NCBI GenBank assembly: GCA_938042245.1
Contig: CALIRO010000007.1
Span: forward strand, 1-64,000
Length of the DNA: 64,000 nt
Reading direction: 5' to 3'
Origin: an uncultured Thermoguttaceae bacterium
GTDB taxonomy: Bacteria; Planctomycetota; Planctomycetia; Pirellulales; Thermoguttaceae
A program made the translations under genes and the position numbers. Each line of letters opens with the position of its first letter. The first letter of the stretch is position 1. Positions 10,101 to 18,757 of the stretch are shown one piece after another. Below the pieces are notes generated by a model. That model saw nothing but the letters and a program-made list of their open reading frames with translations. It had not been told where the DNA came from and did no database searches.

Positions 10101-11156
10101 GCCTCGGACCCGTTCGATTCGCTCCAGCAGTTTTCGGAGGATTTCAATGGTGGTTTCGGCATGGTTTTGGGCTTCAGCAAACTTCAGTGCGTGGAGTTTA
10201 GTAAGAACGGCGGCAATATGTTCATCAGCCTGGTGTTCCTGAAGGACTTTGATCGCCCGATCGGCTTCGGCGCCGGCTGCTCCACCCCAGGAAGCAAACT
10301 TAGCCAGCAAATCCTTCATCTGAAAATATAGGACCTGAGTATCCCGCTGGTTTTCTTGAGTGGCTAAAACCAGCTCCTCCTGGCCGGTGGGCTGCTCGGC
10401 CAAGCGGCGGCAGGATTTCCATACACCGGTTTCCAGTTCAATAAGCCGACGCACTTGCTCGGCCAATTCCGAAATCCGAAGCCGCTGCAACAAAAGATGA
10501 TGCTGGACGACCAGTTCCAGGAGCACATTTCGGCTCTTGGATCGGACGGCCAGGAAAGCTTCTTTTTTCTTCGTTTGGGAAAGCTGGGTTATTTGGTCCA
10601 GCAGAGCGATGAGGTCGGCCATCTCCTTCTCTGTAAGTTCGTCCACCTTGGTCCGCAGAAAGCGAATTTCCTCATACCAAGGGTGGTTTTCCAGTTGGTT
10701 ATCTTCTAGCTGAGCCAGTTGGTCTTCTAGGAGCCGGACGACGGTTTGCCGGGCTTTGGCTCGCAACTGCTCCTGGATTTGCCGTTTGCGCGCTAGTGCA
10801 GCAGGATCCAACGCCTGGGCCCAGAGGGTTTGAGCCAAGAAACCAAGTCCGATCACCCAGAAAAGGAAAACTCCGAAGCCGCTGAATACATTGACTGAAG
10901 GAAGTCGGCCCTTTAGAACCGACGGTCCATGGCCGGAGGTTGACCGACCCCTTCCCGGTAGGAGAGGAACGGTAAAGGGAAAAAGGAGGCAGTCAGGAGA
11001 ATCCAGCCGGTCTCTCCCGGCGGCGGCTCGTCTGCCCCCCTCACCCGGCAACCTTCCCGCGCCGGCCTGTCCCGCCAGAGGAGTGGCAATTTGGTGGATC
11101 ACCCAAAATGGTTCCAACCCGTATGCCGTCCGATTCCTTCCTCCTGATCCTCTCAT
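7101..11156 (-). CDS. Very large Ala/Gln-rich coiled-coil protein of the MoxR operon
   Basis: A 1351-aa protein of extreme composition. Its ATG overlaps the upstream stop codon (ATGA at 11153-11156), so translation is probably coupled. Residues 1-85 look non-conserved; a hydrophobic segment near 92-112 (ends LWAQA) could be a late signal peptide or membrane anchor. Residues about 120-850 and 1010-1280 are almost unbroken heptad-like Ala/Gln/Glu/Leu coiled coil. Between lies a Pro/Glu/Ser/Lys/Gly-rich linker (about 852-1008) made of degenerate SEKP- and TPAG-type repeats. The C terminus has a compact conserved-looking segment, FARLPPELRAAIRAQAQG, ending FQNLQD. Planctomycete operons of this type often hold such proteins; the function is unknown. 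A role as a long periplasmic scaffold or tether is inference. Confidence 0.85.
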   Translation of the reverse strand: MRGSGGRNRTAYGLEPFWVIHQIATPLAGQAGAGRLPGEGGRRAAAGRDRLDSPDCLLFPFTVPLLPGRGRSTSGHGPSVLKGRLPSVNVFSGFGVFLFWVIGLGFLAQTLWAQALDPAALARKRQIQEQLRAKARQTVVRLLEDQLAQLEDNQLENHPWYEEIRFLRTKVDELTEKEMADLIALLDQITQLSQTKKKEAFLAVRSKSRNVLLELVVQHHLLLQRLRISELAEQVRRLIELETGVWKSCRRLAEQPTGQEELVLATQENQRDTQVLYFQMKDLLAKFASWGGAAGAEADRAIKVLQEHQADEHIAAVLTKLHALKFAEAQNHAETTIEILRKLLERIERVRGLVEQEQSNLRERLQEVFERQQQLREQTAQSDLASKAEQLAQEQNALRRELHELRRQLPEQTTAAKPLQQAEQAAEEAAAELFEARREEALAQQDQVLKNLQEAARSLPESADQPPTTPSPEDLAELEQALQQAKKELEALQEAQQEVTQTAAAEPEKAKPAEQQIAQRLDKLAAQEPLPPRVQSAIERAAEKAQEATQAMDKKTSTADRLAAAHQAEHAIQLAQAEVEHALQQAQHQAQAAKAQALAQAAQNLQKLAEQQRQLAQEAQKAAQAEGASADQAHQMARQQDQIEAQAEQAAHQLAKTAPEAAKAVAEARPPMDQAAQQLAQAARQPGPASKQPLSQAAHSAQKAAEKLDQAAKELQREAAEAARQLAQSAEQARQQAAQVRQAVEEALANRPTLAQRLARLVQAEQKVRQAQAEQLHAAGKPEAAEAAQLANQIRDALRRQQAAEKTTQAAQQGQASHSQAIEKQKQVAEKTAQLAKLTAAPSESHPTQNQEGQAEPPAPSESEKAPPESEKPPPGQGEKTTPPGESEKPSSGPSEQPPNAEGHQPTPGQSEPSASEKPASGQSEKTSPAETPKPSGAEAEKPAPAESERGGQESQETPAGHETPAGTEPQTGKESPTGKLPPAGEETPAGKETRPAKEKPAGREAHDQVAEALAQAHRAAQEALGRLTQRKLAEAQQAQAQTRQALEEALRQLEQQLAEAAKQSPGPMDAESQKRVSHAAQEARQLAQPDAPQAAGTLQQAERSSEQAAHQLAEGNQQAAAQAQQQTAQHLQAAAQQLAEAQQKLLAQAAHQLAQQAQQAEQLAQQAVPVDPEATAALQQAASEAHQGAQQAGQTPELLPGAEEAVGQALQQAAAELQAAEQGLAQTAQSAAQMLSPAAQATSQTAPPSAKPGLQGLSGGGLSRPGPEAQNPTPPEAPLTDQQEPAQRSPSAPGRRTGDITISPEKALEEAPWFARLPPELRAAIRAQAQGRPPRGYEERLRRYFQNLQD

Positions 11157-13039
11157 GGTTTTTCTCCTCCCACTTCGAGTTGACGGTCGATCATTTCCTG
11201 GTATTCTTGGACGAGTTGTCGGTCGGCTTCGGTGATGGCGGCCAAGATGCCCGCTAAATCAGTAACCTGGAACACCAGCGGTTCGCTCAGGCCCACCTCT
11301 CCCGGCCGACCGCCCCGATAGTCTTCCACCCGCACGGTCAAGCGTAATTGGTCGCCCGGTTTCAGCCTCAGAGAGTCCAACGGCACCTGCACAGTCGCCT
11401 GGTGGTTTTTCTGTAGCTTCTGGCCGGAGGCCAATTGATATACCACAAGTTCATCTTCCGCGGTCGAACCGTCAGACCGGACAACCTGCCGAAGCAAACT
11501 CACTTTGCCAATACCGAAATCATCGCTCGCCTCATACGAAATCCTAGGTCGAGCTGTAGGCAGGATGCGCGCCGTGCGCTGGCTGGCCGAGACCCGGGGT
11601 GCCAGGTCCGGCAGAATCCGCAAAAACCCCTGCACCGGATGCTCCAAGCGCAAACCATGTTCATCTTTTACTTGGATGGTAAATTGCAGAGGGGAAACGA
11701 CGGCTTCTAGCGGGGTACCCATCGTCGGCAAGGTCCACCAGTAGGTTTGACCGGCTTCGGTCTGGTGGGCGCCTGCTAGGTTCTGGGAAGCAGAGGTGGG
11801 TTGGTCGACCGCTTCTGCAGTGTCTGCCGGACGCATTGGGTAAGTTTTCTCTTCAATCTGAAGGGTGGCTTCCCGGAGCCGTTTATCCGAAGAAATATAC
11901 ACCTGTACCCTGGAGCCTTCCACCACGGCCAATTGACACAGGCCGGGAAATCGCCCTTTGGGCACATCCGCATCCTGGGCATAATCGGGCGGCTGGACCT
12001 CCATAACCAGTTCAATCCGGGGCAATGGGGTCAGTTGCAATAGGATCGGGTCGGTCCAAGCGTCGCCGAGATAGATTTTCATCCAGGCCGGATCCGAAAG
12101 CCGATCCAACCCGCCAACGTACAACGCCGAATCTCGCAGATGAAGTTCATTGTGTTCTTTCGGTCCCGATGCGGGTTGCTCTCTTACGGGTGGTGTTTTT
12201 ATCCGAGGGCCGGTGGCCCCGGAGGCCTGGGGATTTGGTTGCTCCGGAAGCAGCCTGTCGGCCTGGGAGTCTGTGCCTGCTTTGGGGCAGAGAGGTCGCA
12301 AAGGCAAACGGGTTCGGGCGCCGGTAGAGGGGATGGCCAATTCCATTCGGCCTTCCTGGGGCAGTTGGCCGGCGGCGAGCAGTTCGACACGGACTGGTTG
12401 GCCTTCGATGACCCAACAGTCGGCTGTTCCGGGCGGGATGAAATGGTCATTGACTTTGACCCACTGGATCTGGGTTTTGGTTGGATAGGGGCGGTTGCTT
12501 AAGAAAAGTCGGGCAAGGAATATTTGTACATGTATCGGCCAAATGGCCCAGACAACCAAAGCCCCTGCCGCGGTACAGGCCAGCAGAACAGTGCGGCGTT
12601 GGATCGGCTTTTTGGGCAGTCCTTCGTCCAAAGGCAATTGAGGAGTCAATCGGGCTGCCTGCTCAATGACCGCCTGTTCCAACTGCACCGATCCCCAACT
12701 GGCCGCCTCGGGCGATTCAAATTGCAAGGCCGCCACCACGTCGCTATCGACCCGTGCTTGGCGCTGGACCCACAAGGCAACGTCCAATTCGGATTCTTTG
12801 CCATGGACCCACGGCCAGCCATACCGCCGATAGGCCCACAGCAAGGCAACCCCACCGGCCAACCAGATCACCAGCCGCTGCACCTGGTTCAGATGCAATA
12901 GCCAATCCAACAGGAAAGCAGCGCCCAGAAACCATAGGATGGCCGTACCCAAAGGCGTAAGCCCAGCCAGCCAGCGCAACCACCGCCGCCGGCGGAGCAG
13001 ACGCCGCAATCGCCGATGTAAGGGGGCCAGCAAAGTCAT
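11153..13039 (-). CDS. DUF4175-like membrane protein of the MoxR operon
   Basis: A 628-aa protein. The N terminus has an Arg-rich cytoplasmic patch (RRLRRLLRRRRW) and two membrane helices (about 25-50 and 55-70), with a third near 150-170. The rest is a large, probably extracytoplasmic, beta-rich region with repeated strand-turn patterns (about 290-600). The layout resembles DUF4175-type proteins found with MoxR/VWA genes; that likeness is from memory of layout rather than from a diagnostic motif. A GAGG site sits 8 bases before the ATG. The stop overlaps the next gene by four bases. A REP-containing gap of 452 bp separates it from the preceding gene. Confidence 0.8.
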   Translation of the reverse strand: MTLLAPLHRRLRRLLRRRRWLRWLAGLTPLGTAILWFLGAAFLLDWLLHLNQVQRLVIWLAGGVALLWAYRRYGWPWVHGKESELDVALWVQRQARVDSDVVAALQFESPEAASWGSVQLEQAVIEQAARLTPQLPLDEGLPKKPIQRRTVLLACTAAGALVVWAIWPIHVQIFLARLFLSNRPYPTKTQIQWVKVNDHFIPPGTADCWVIEGQPVRVELLAAGQLPQEGRMELAIPSTGARTRLPLRPLCPKAGTDSQADRLLPEQPNPQASGATGPRIKTPPVREQPASGPKEHNELHLRDSALYVGGLDRLSDPAWMKIYLGDAWTDPILLQLTPLPRIELVMEVQPPDYAQDADVPKGRFPGLCQLAVVEGSRVQVYISSDKRLREATLQIEEKTYPMRPADTAEAVDQPTSASQNLAGAHQTEAGQTYWWTLPTMGTPLEAVVSPLQFTIQVKDEHGLRLEHPVQGFLRILPDLAPRVSASQRTARILPTARPRISYEASDDFGIGKVSLLRQVVRSDGSTAEDELVVYQLASGQKLQKNHQATVQVPLDSLRLKPGDQLRLTVRVEDYRGGRPGEVGLSEPLVFQVTDLAGILAAITEADRQLVQEYQEMIDRQLEVGGEKP

Positions 13040-13491
13040 ACAGGTAACCTCGCCAATGCGTCAAAACCGGTTCTAAAAAGGAATTCGCCTACCTTTTTAA
13101 ACCGCTCATTTTTATTTCAGCCGAATGATGCAACCTGTTCTTGCTCCGAAAGCAAAAATTCCGTTCTTATTGTTTAGCTATTCTGGTTTTCCGCTTGGAG
13201 GGGAACAAGTTTCTGGATTCCCGCTTCCGCGGGAATGACACAAGGCCGCTGATGTGGAAATGACCACGGCGCCCCCTCACCCGGCGTCGCCTTCGGCGCC
13301 CCCTCACCTGGCTTGGCCGAAGGCCAAGCCGGCCTCTCCCAGGAAGGGGAGAGGCAATTTTTTGCGGAGGGGAGAGGCGAATACGTCCCCTCTCCCCTGG
13401 CGGGAGAGGGTTAGGGTGAGGGGGAATGCAGGCGGGCGGGACATCCGCGCTCCAGGCAGTTGGGGGCGGCACGCCCACAGTCCGAGCGTGT
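13040..13491. repeat. Composite repeat region inside the MoxR operon
   Basis: No gene is seen in this 450-bp gap between two same-strand genes. It holds one copy of a ~105-bp chimeric repeat (13107-13243, also at 34460-34558 and 45906-46012), which ends in a GGATTCCCGC/GCGGGAATGAC hairpin, then a long REP-like block (13271-13424) with GGCGTCGCCTTCGGCGCC, TTGGCCGAAGGCCAA and facing GGGGAGAGG palindromes. Confidence 0.8.
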
Positions 13492-15984
13492 TTACGGCAA
13501 ATGGATCCATTTTCGTCCGAGCCATTCCCCTAGTAGCAGGAGCACTACCAGGCCGAACATAGCCCAACTGTCCCACAGGGAAATAACTACGACCGAGGTT
13601 TCCCTGCGGTGGTCGGGCTGAAGGTTTTCCAAAAGTTGGGCGGCCAGTGTTAGGTCGGCCGTTTGCCCGCCGGTAGCCTGTGCCAACGCCTCTTGCAGCG
13701 CCACGTTGCGCACAGCCTGTTGGCGTTCCACCGACACCGATTCTACCTGAAAGACCGCTTCGGCATAGGTTTCGGTAAGGGGATCTTTGACCCGCAGTCG
13801 GTATCGGCCCGGCGCATAGACGGGCAATCGGGCTTCGAAAACGCCTTCTCGCAGTTGGGCGATGCGCAGCGGAAGGGTCCGAGAGGCTGTTTGGCCAGGC
13901 TCTTCGGGCAGGAGACATTGGGCCTCCAGGGCGCCGCCGGGGATTTTTTCTGCTGGCAGCGGTTTAAACTCCGCATCATAGGCTTCCACGGTTACTAGCA
14001 CTTGTTCTTCGGGTCGATAATGCGTTCGGTCGGTTCGCACCACAAAGCGTTTTTCTTGTCCGAGGGCGTGTCGCAAGGCAAGCCGATGGATCATCTGCCC
14101 CCAAAATTGCCGGTAGTACAATTCTCCGTATTTGCGTCGGAGGCGCCAGGTTTCGTTAAACCCGATGTAGATGACTTCGCCTCGCTGGTATTTGCCGATG
14201 GCGATGATCGGCTGAGGCGAACCGTCGATACAAGTATCGGTCGGATGGAGGGCCAAGGCGGTGGCTAATGGCTGGAGGCGTTCGACCGGCTGGTACCAAT
14301 AGAGCGGTCCGAGATTGTCCCAGGCTTTGCGGTGTTCGGCCTGGGTGGAACCGAGTTGCATGAAATCGTATTGTTCGGCTTCGGCCGTTAGTTGCAAGCG
14401 GAAGGGGCGGGCCTGCCGGGGCTGACCTTGGGGGTTTACTTTGACAGGGAGCAGCTCTTCCAGGGGGGTGCCAGCCAACTGGCCTGGTCCAAAACGCGGT
14501 CCGGCCACCACCACCAAGCCACCGCCAAATTGGCCCACAAACTCTTTGACCATCTGGCAAAACGCCCCGCTCAGCGCCGAAGCAGGCATATCCCCCAGAA
14601 TGATCACATCATGGGTGAAGAACTCGCTTCGGGGCAGGGTCATTGTCGGCACAAACAGCGGGTTGGTCTGGCGCACCTTCGGGTCCGCTGAGCGCAAAAA
14701 GGTCCGGAACCCTTTCATGCCCACCAGTTTATCCCGATGGAAGACTTCTTTAATAAATCGCCATTCCCAGGTCGGTTCATATTCGACAAAAAGGATCCGA
14801 AGGAAATCATCGCGAACATTGGTTTCCCGGGCGGCTTGGTTATTTTGATGCACGATTTCGCCCGGCTGGACTTCCACGGAAGCCCGCAGCAGGTATCGGC
14901 CGGTTTCTGTGGGCGTAAAAGGAAGCTCCGTGATTTGCACTGGGCCTTCCAACAGGAGTTGTTTGGTGCCAATGGGTACAGCCGGTTTTGGCTCGCCGGC
15001 GCCGCCGAGCTGTTGGGCGGTAAATTGCACCGTAATGGTTTTTCCGGCGAGGCCCTGTTGGCGGACGGTGGCTAACAGGTGGGTCCGTTCGTCTTTTTTG
15101 AGCAGCGGCGGAGCCTGGAGATCCACGGCCAGATCTATAGCGGAGGTAGGCCCGATGCCAATGGTATGGATTTTAGCGCCCAGGCGTTGGGCCGCCTCCA
15201 AGGCCGAGGGGCCGGCATTTTGGTTAAAATCACTGAAAATGACCACTCCTGCCAGTTGAGCCGTTGGCTGCCGGCGGGCCAGGTCGTCCAAGGCGGCTCC
15301 GATGGCGGTGAGTTGTCCCTGGGTTGTCAGTTGCGCAGCCAAATGGGCCGCCTCCACCCTTTCTTCGCCTTGGAGCGAGATGTCCGGCACAAGTTCCAAA
15401 GGACGCACTCCCTCCAGTCGATCAAACAAGAATGCCTTCAGCCGGAACCGTTTGGCCAACTGGGCTAGTAGGCGGCCTTGATCCTTTTGGAGGAAGGCTT
15501 TGAGCCAGGCGATCCGGGGCGGGGCAGCCTGAGCTTGTTCAGCCGGAGTAACCGCAGCTTCGGGGGGGTGCTCTTTGGGGGTGCTGGTTTCCGGCTGGCC
15601 GACCGCTGCCACCAATCGGTCCCATTCCGGCTGGGTCAACACGTCCTGAATGGCCATGCTGTCGGTGCCGTCGAAGAGAAGCCAAAGGTTAGGGCGAATG
15701 CGGCTGGTGAGGTGGAAGGTGGCGACCGGCTCGGCCAAGATCACAAGGAGCAGCAAAACGACCAGGGTCCGAAGGGTAGCTAAGAAGAGCCGGGGTGGAA
15801 GGCGTCGGCCGGGCTGGGCCTTGGTGTAAAATAGAACAACTACCAGGGCCGCCCCCACCGCCGCAAACACCAACCAGGCTAGCCCATCGGCCGCCCAAGG
15901 CGCCGCCAAAGAAAACCGCACCCGCTCGATCCGCTCCGGGTCTTGCAGTCCGATCAGTCGGCCTAATAAACTCCCCAGGTTCAT
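13492..15984 (-). CDS. VWA-like membrane protein with glutamine-amidotransferase-like region
   Basis: An 830-aa membrane protein. I chose the ATG at 15984, which overlaps the stop of the preceding gene (ATGA, 15981-15984); a longer frame to 16074 would overlap that gene by 94 bp. Two helices lie near the N terminus (about 25-50 and 60-85), then LLFDGTDSM with a VWA metal-site-like DGTDS near residue 105, a long extracytoplasmic region with VVIFSDFNQN, and a Rossmann-like stretch (VVVAGPRFGPGQ) typical of the amidotransferase-like domain in planctomycete VWA proteins. A final helix ends the protein (LVVLLLLGEWLGRKW). It probably partners the BatA-like protein before it. Confidence 0.88.
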   Translation of the reverse strand: MNLGSLLGRLIGLQDPERIERVRFSLAAPWAADGLAWLVFAAVGAALVVVLFYTKAQPGRRLPPRLFLATLRTLVVLLLLVILAEPVATFHLTSRIRPNLWLLFDGTDSMAIQDVLTQPEWDRLVAAVGQPETSTPKEHPPEAAVTPAEQAQAAPPRIAWLKAFLQKDQGRLLAQLAKRFRLKAFLFDRLEGVRPLELVPDISLQGEERVEAAHLAAQLTTQGQLTAIGAALDDLARRQPTAQLAGVVIFSDFNQNAGPSALEAAQRLGAKIHTIGIGPTSAIDLAVDLQAPPLLKKDERTHLLATVRQQGLAGKTITVQFTAQQLGGAGEPKPAVPIGTKQLLLEGPVQITELPFTPTETGRYLLRASVEVQPGEIVHQNNQAARETNVRDDFLRILFVEYEPTWEWRFIKEVFHRDKLVGMKGFRTFLRSADPKVRQTNPLFVPTMTLPRSEFFTHDVIILGDMPASALSGAFCQMVKEFVGQFGGGLVVVAGPRFGPGQLAGTPLEELLPVKVNPQGQPRQARPFRLQLTAEAEQYDFMQLGSTQAEHRKAWDNLGPLYWYQPVERLQPLATALALHPTDTCIDGSPQPIIAIGKYQRGEVIYIGFNETWRLRRKYGELYYRQFWGQMIHRLALRHALGQEKRFVVRTDRTHYRPEEQVLVTVEAYDAEFKPLPAEKIPGGALEAQCLLPEEPGQTASRTLPLRIAQLREGVFEARLPVYAPGRYRLRVKDPLTETYAEAVFQVESVSVERQQAVRNVALQEALAQATGGQTADLTLAAQLLENLQPDHRRETSVVVISLWDSWAMFGLVVLLLLGEWLGRKWIHLP

Positions 15985-18704
15985 CCTATCTTTGCTCCAC
16001 GCACCACAGGCCAGGCCAATAGCACCCCTTCGATAACTAACCCTGCCAGCACCGCCCCGATCAGCCAACGCCAATAGTCTTCTCGCAACACGGAGGCTCC
16101 CGTAACCGAAATGGTTTCCTCTGCTTGTTGGAGAGCCAACGGTACCGAGCCGGCACGCTCCAGGATCTGGGCATCCGAAATAGGGGTCAGATCGGATTCT
16201 TCGGAAGGTCCATTAACCGCGAAGGGCGTTTCCCAAAGTTTCGAGTCCGCCCCGCCAAGACTGATGGGAGTTGGCTCGGCGCCGCCATGGGAACCGGGGC
16301 GGAATCCTCTGGGAAGGGGTTCCGGGTTATAGGCGGCCAATCGCCAAATGCCTCGTTGGCCCAAGGGGGGAATCCGAATACCATATCGGTCGGCGGCCAG
16401 GGCTTCGATGCTCAAGGGATGAGTCGTTCCGTGCGGGTCGGCCAGGAGAATTCGGGCCGATCGTTCCGCGGCCGGCAGCGGGATGACCAGGCTGTCCAAG
16501 GTACTGATGTTCCGGCGGGCGATGCTCCGCTGCAGGGCTCCCCGCAAGATCCGATCAAACACCACCACCGCATATTCGGCCGTCATATTGTTCCAGTCTC
16601 GAAACACGCCCGAAGAGACAAACAGCAACCGGCCCCGGCCCAAGGGACGTTCGATCAAAAACGGCAACCGATCTTTTGTGTATCGGGCCAACGTGGTAAA
16701 CGCCATTTGGGAAAGCCAACTGTCTGACCAACCGGCCAGCTCGGACTGCGAATCCGAAGAAACACCAGAACCGCCTGCCGAGCCGGAACCAGTTCCCCCA
16801 CGGGAGCCGATGGAGCTGGGGGGAGCGGGGCTGAGAGGGGCCCGGTCCCCCAGCCACGGATCAGCCGGCGCTCCAAAGACAGCTTCGGCCCACAGAAGCC
16901 AACGAGGCTGGAGTTGATCAAGCCGTTGCTGCAGGGCCAAGCGGCGCTGCCGATCGGCATCGGTAAGAGCGGGTTTTGCCCGAAGCTGGGCCAATTGGTC
17001 GGCCAGTTGCTGAAGCTCTGCCTGGTGTTTTTGCCATTGCTTGGCCAGGTTTTGGAGGAGCTCTTGGCGGGCCTGGGGGCTGTCATCGACGGCAACGGCT
17101 TTGAAGAAGAAGACCCGGCTATAGAGTTCTTTGAGGATTTCTTCGGGTTCGTGTTCGATGAAGAAATAGTCGCCTAGGAGGCTAGAAAAATCGAGAAAGA
17201 AGGGTTCCAGTCGGCCGAGCGTCTCCTGAGGAGTTCGGCCTACCGGTTGAGGTTTTAACGGGGCGGGCAGGATGCCTAAGCCGCCTAGCCAAGCCGTCTG
17301 CTGCCAGGCCTGAGGGTCGAACTGCCCGCCGGCGGCAATCAGCAGGGTGCCGCCTTGCTGCACATACTCTCGAAGCAACGCTACAGCAGAACCGGGGCTG
17401 GGCAAGCCTGCCATAACCACCGCCCGAGCATCCTGCAAAAGACGCCGACCTTCCGACTCCAATTGGGACAGATTTACATGGCGGATTTCCACCAGCTCTG
17501 GCGGAGCGGTTCGGCCTCCAGAAGGTCCAAGACCGGAAGCTGGGCCAGTTCCCGAAGATTGATGGGCGCCTCCCCGGACAGCACCGGGTGCCAGCAGCCG
17601 ACGAAGCCGATACGTCTCGCCGTATCGGCCCAGGCGCGGGTCTTCGGCCGCACCTAGCGAATCGACAAAGACCACCGGCAACCCAGCGGCAACCGGAACG
17701 GCCAGGCTGCGCCGGTCGTCCATCGGCAACCGATCGGCCGAAATCTGTACTTCCACCGGCACAAAAACTACTTGGCCCGCTTCAACATGTTTTTCCAACC
17801 GATAGGGGGGAAATCGGACTTCAGCGGTTTGCCCCGGCAGAAGGCTTACCCGCTGCATGGCCACCAAAGTCCCCTCCGCCAATAGGCTGACCTGCACATC
17901 ATGGCGTGGGGCTTGGCCGACATACCGGATCTTGGCCAAAAACGTAGCCGGTACATGGACATCGGCCAGCCCATCCAACACCTCCACCGTTTCCACCCAG
18001 GCGTTTTCTCGCTGCGGCGGACCGAGCCGAAGCACCTGCAGCGAGCCAGGCAACCGCTTCAAATCTTCCTGCAAGGAGCTAACCCGCCAAGTAAGAGCTT
18101 GATGATCGGTAACCAGGAGGATTTGTTTTCGGCTTGGTTGAGCGACCCGGGCACAGGCCTGACGGGCTAGCTCGATCGCCTGAAGCGCCGTCGCCTGCCG
18201 ATCCACTCCTTCTACAGTCTGGAGGGCTTCCAGGGCGTCTTGTTTGGTGCGATAAGCTGGCTCTGGCCCTGTTTGTTGGCGGCGGCCGCACATCGGCACA
18301 ACAGAGATCACACTGCCAGGGGGCAGTTGCTCAATGGCTTGGGCGATTTTTTCTTTGGCCTCATCGAGAAGGCTTCGGCCCAACTGCTGGTAGTTCATGC
18401 TGAGGCTATTATCCACCAGGAAGACGGCATGGACCGGCTGGTTGGGATCGGCGGCGGCCGGGGCAGCCAGTCGATACGGCTGGGCCAACGCCAAACCAAA
18501 AGTCAAAATGCACCCCATGCGCACCAGCAAAAGCACCAGATCCCGAAGGCGGAGCCAACGTCGGCTTCGGTGGATCGCCTGACGCAAAAACTCCATGGCC
18601 GCCCACTCGACGACCCGGTACCGCTGGCGGTTGAGCAGGTGGATCACCACCGGTCCTGCTGCAGCTACCAGTCCCGCTATGGCAAACCAAGGAGCATAGA
18701 ACAT
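15981..18704 (-). CDS. BatA-like VWA membrane protein
   Basis: A 907-aa protein with the BatA N-terminal signature (residues 1-78): a first helix, HLLNRQRYRVVEW, an RRWLRLRDLVLLLVR basic-hydrophobic segment and a second helix. A VWA domain follows, with the metal-site DNSLS at 98-102. The middle holds a second Rossmann-like or amidotransferase-like region (AVVMAGLPSPGSAVALLREYV), then a coiled segment (about 540-610) and a Gly/Ser-rich low-complexity loop (about 620-660). A C-terminal helix anchors it. BatA-type proteins pair with MoxR ATPases. It starts 53 bp after the preceding gene. Confidence 0.9.
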   Translation of the reverse strand: MFYAPWFAIAGLVAAAGPVVIHLLNRQRYRVVEWAAMEFLRQAIHRSRRWLRLRDLVLLLVRMGCILTFGLALAQPYRLAAPAAADPNQPVHAVFLVDNSLSMNYQQLGRSLLDEAKEKIAQAIEQLPPGSVISVVPMCGRRQQTGPEPAYRTKQDALEALQTVEGVDRQATALQAIELARQACARVAQPSRKQILLVTDHQALTWRVSSLQEDLKRLPGSLQVLRLGPPQRENAWVETVEVLDGLADVHVPATFLAKIRYVGQAPRHDVQVSLLAEGTLVAMQRVSLLPGQTAEVRFPPYRLEKHVEAGQVVFVPVEVQISADRLPMDDRRSLAVPVAAGLPVVFVDSLGAAEDPRLGRYGETYRLRRLLAPGAVRGGAHQSSGTGPASGLGPSGGRTAPPELVEIRHVNLSQLESEGRRLLQDARAVVMAGLPSPGSAVALLREYVQQGGTLLIAAGGQFDPQAWQQTAWLGGLGILPAPLKPQPVGRTPQETLGRLEPFFLDFSSLLGDYFFIEHEPEEILKELYSRVFFFKAVAVDDSPQARQELLQNLAKQWQKHQAELQQLADQLAQLRAKPALTDADRQRRLALQQRLDQLQPRWLLWAEAVFGAPADPWLGDRAPLSPAPPSSIGSRGGTGSGSAGGSGVSSDSQSELAGWSDSWLSQMAFTTLARYTKDRLPFLIERPLGRGRLLFVSSGVFRDWNNMTAEYAVVVFDRILRGALQRSIARRNISTLDSLVIPLPAAERSARILLADPHGTTHPLSIEALAADRYGIRIPPLGQRGIWRLAAYNPEPLPRGFRPGSHGGAEPTPISLGGADSKLWETPFAVNGPSEESDLTPISDAQILERAGSVPLALQQAEETISVTGASVLREDYWRWLIGAVLAGLVIEGVLLAWPVVRGAKIG

Positions 18705-18757
18705 GGGCCAATCAACGAAATACGAGGATTTCAGGAGGATTTTAAATCCCGGAGGTA

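Noticed and set aside
7116-10331. Series of long plus-strand frames opposite the coiled-coil gene
   Set aside because: They are antisense frames of the highly biased Ala/Gln-rich gene (GCC/GGC repeats) and show Gly/Ala/Trp-rich nonsense composition.
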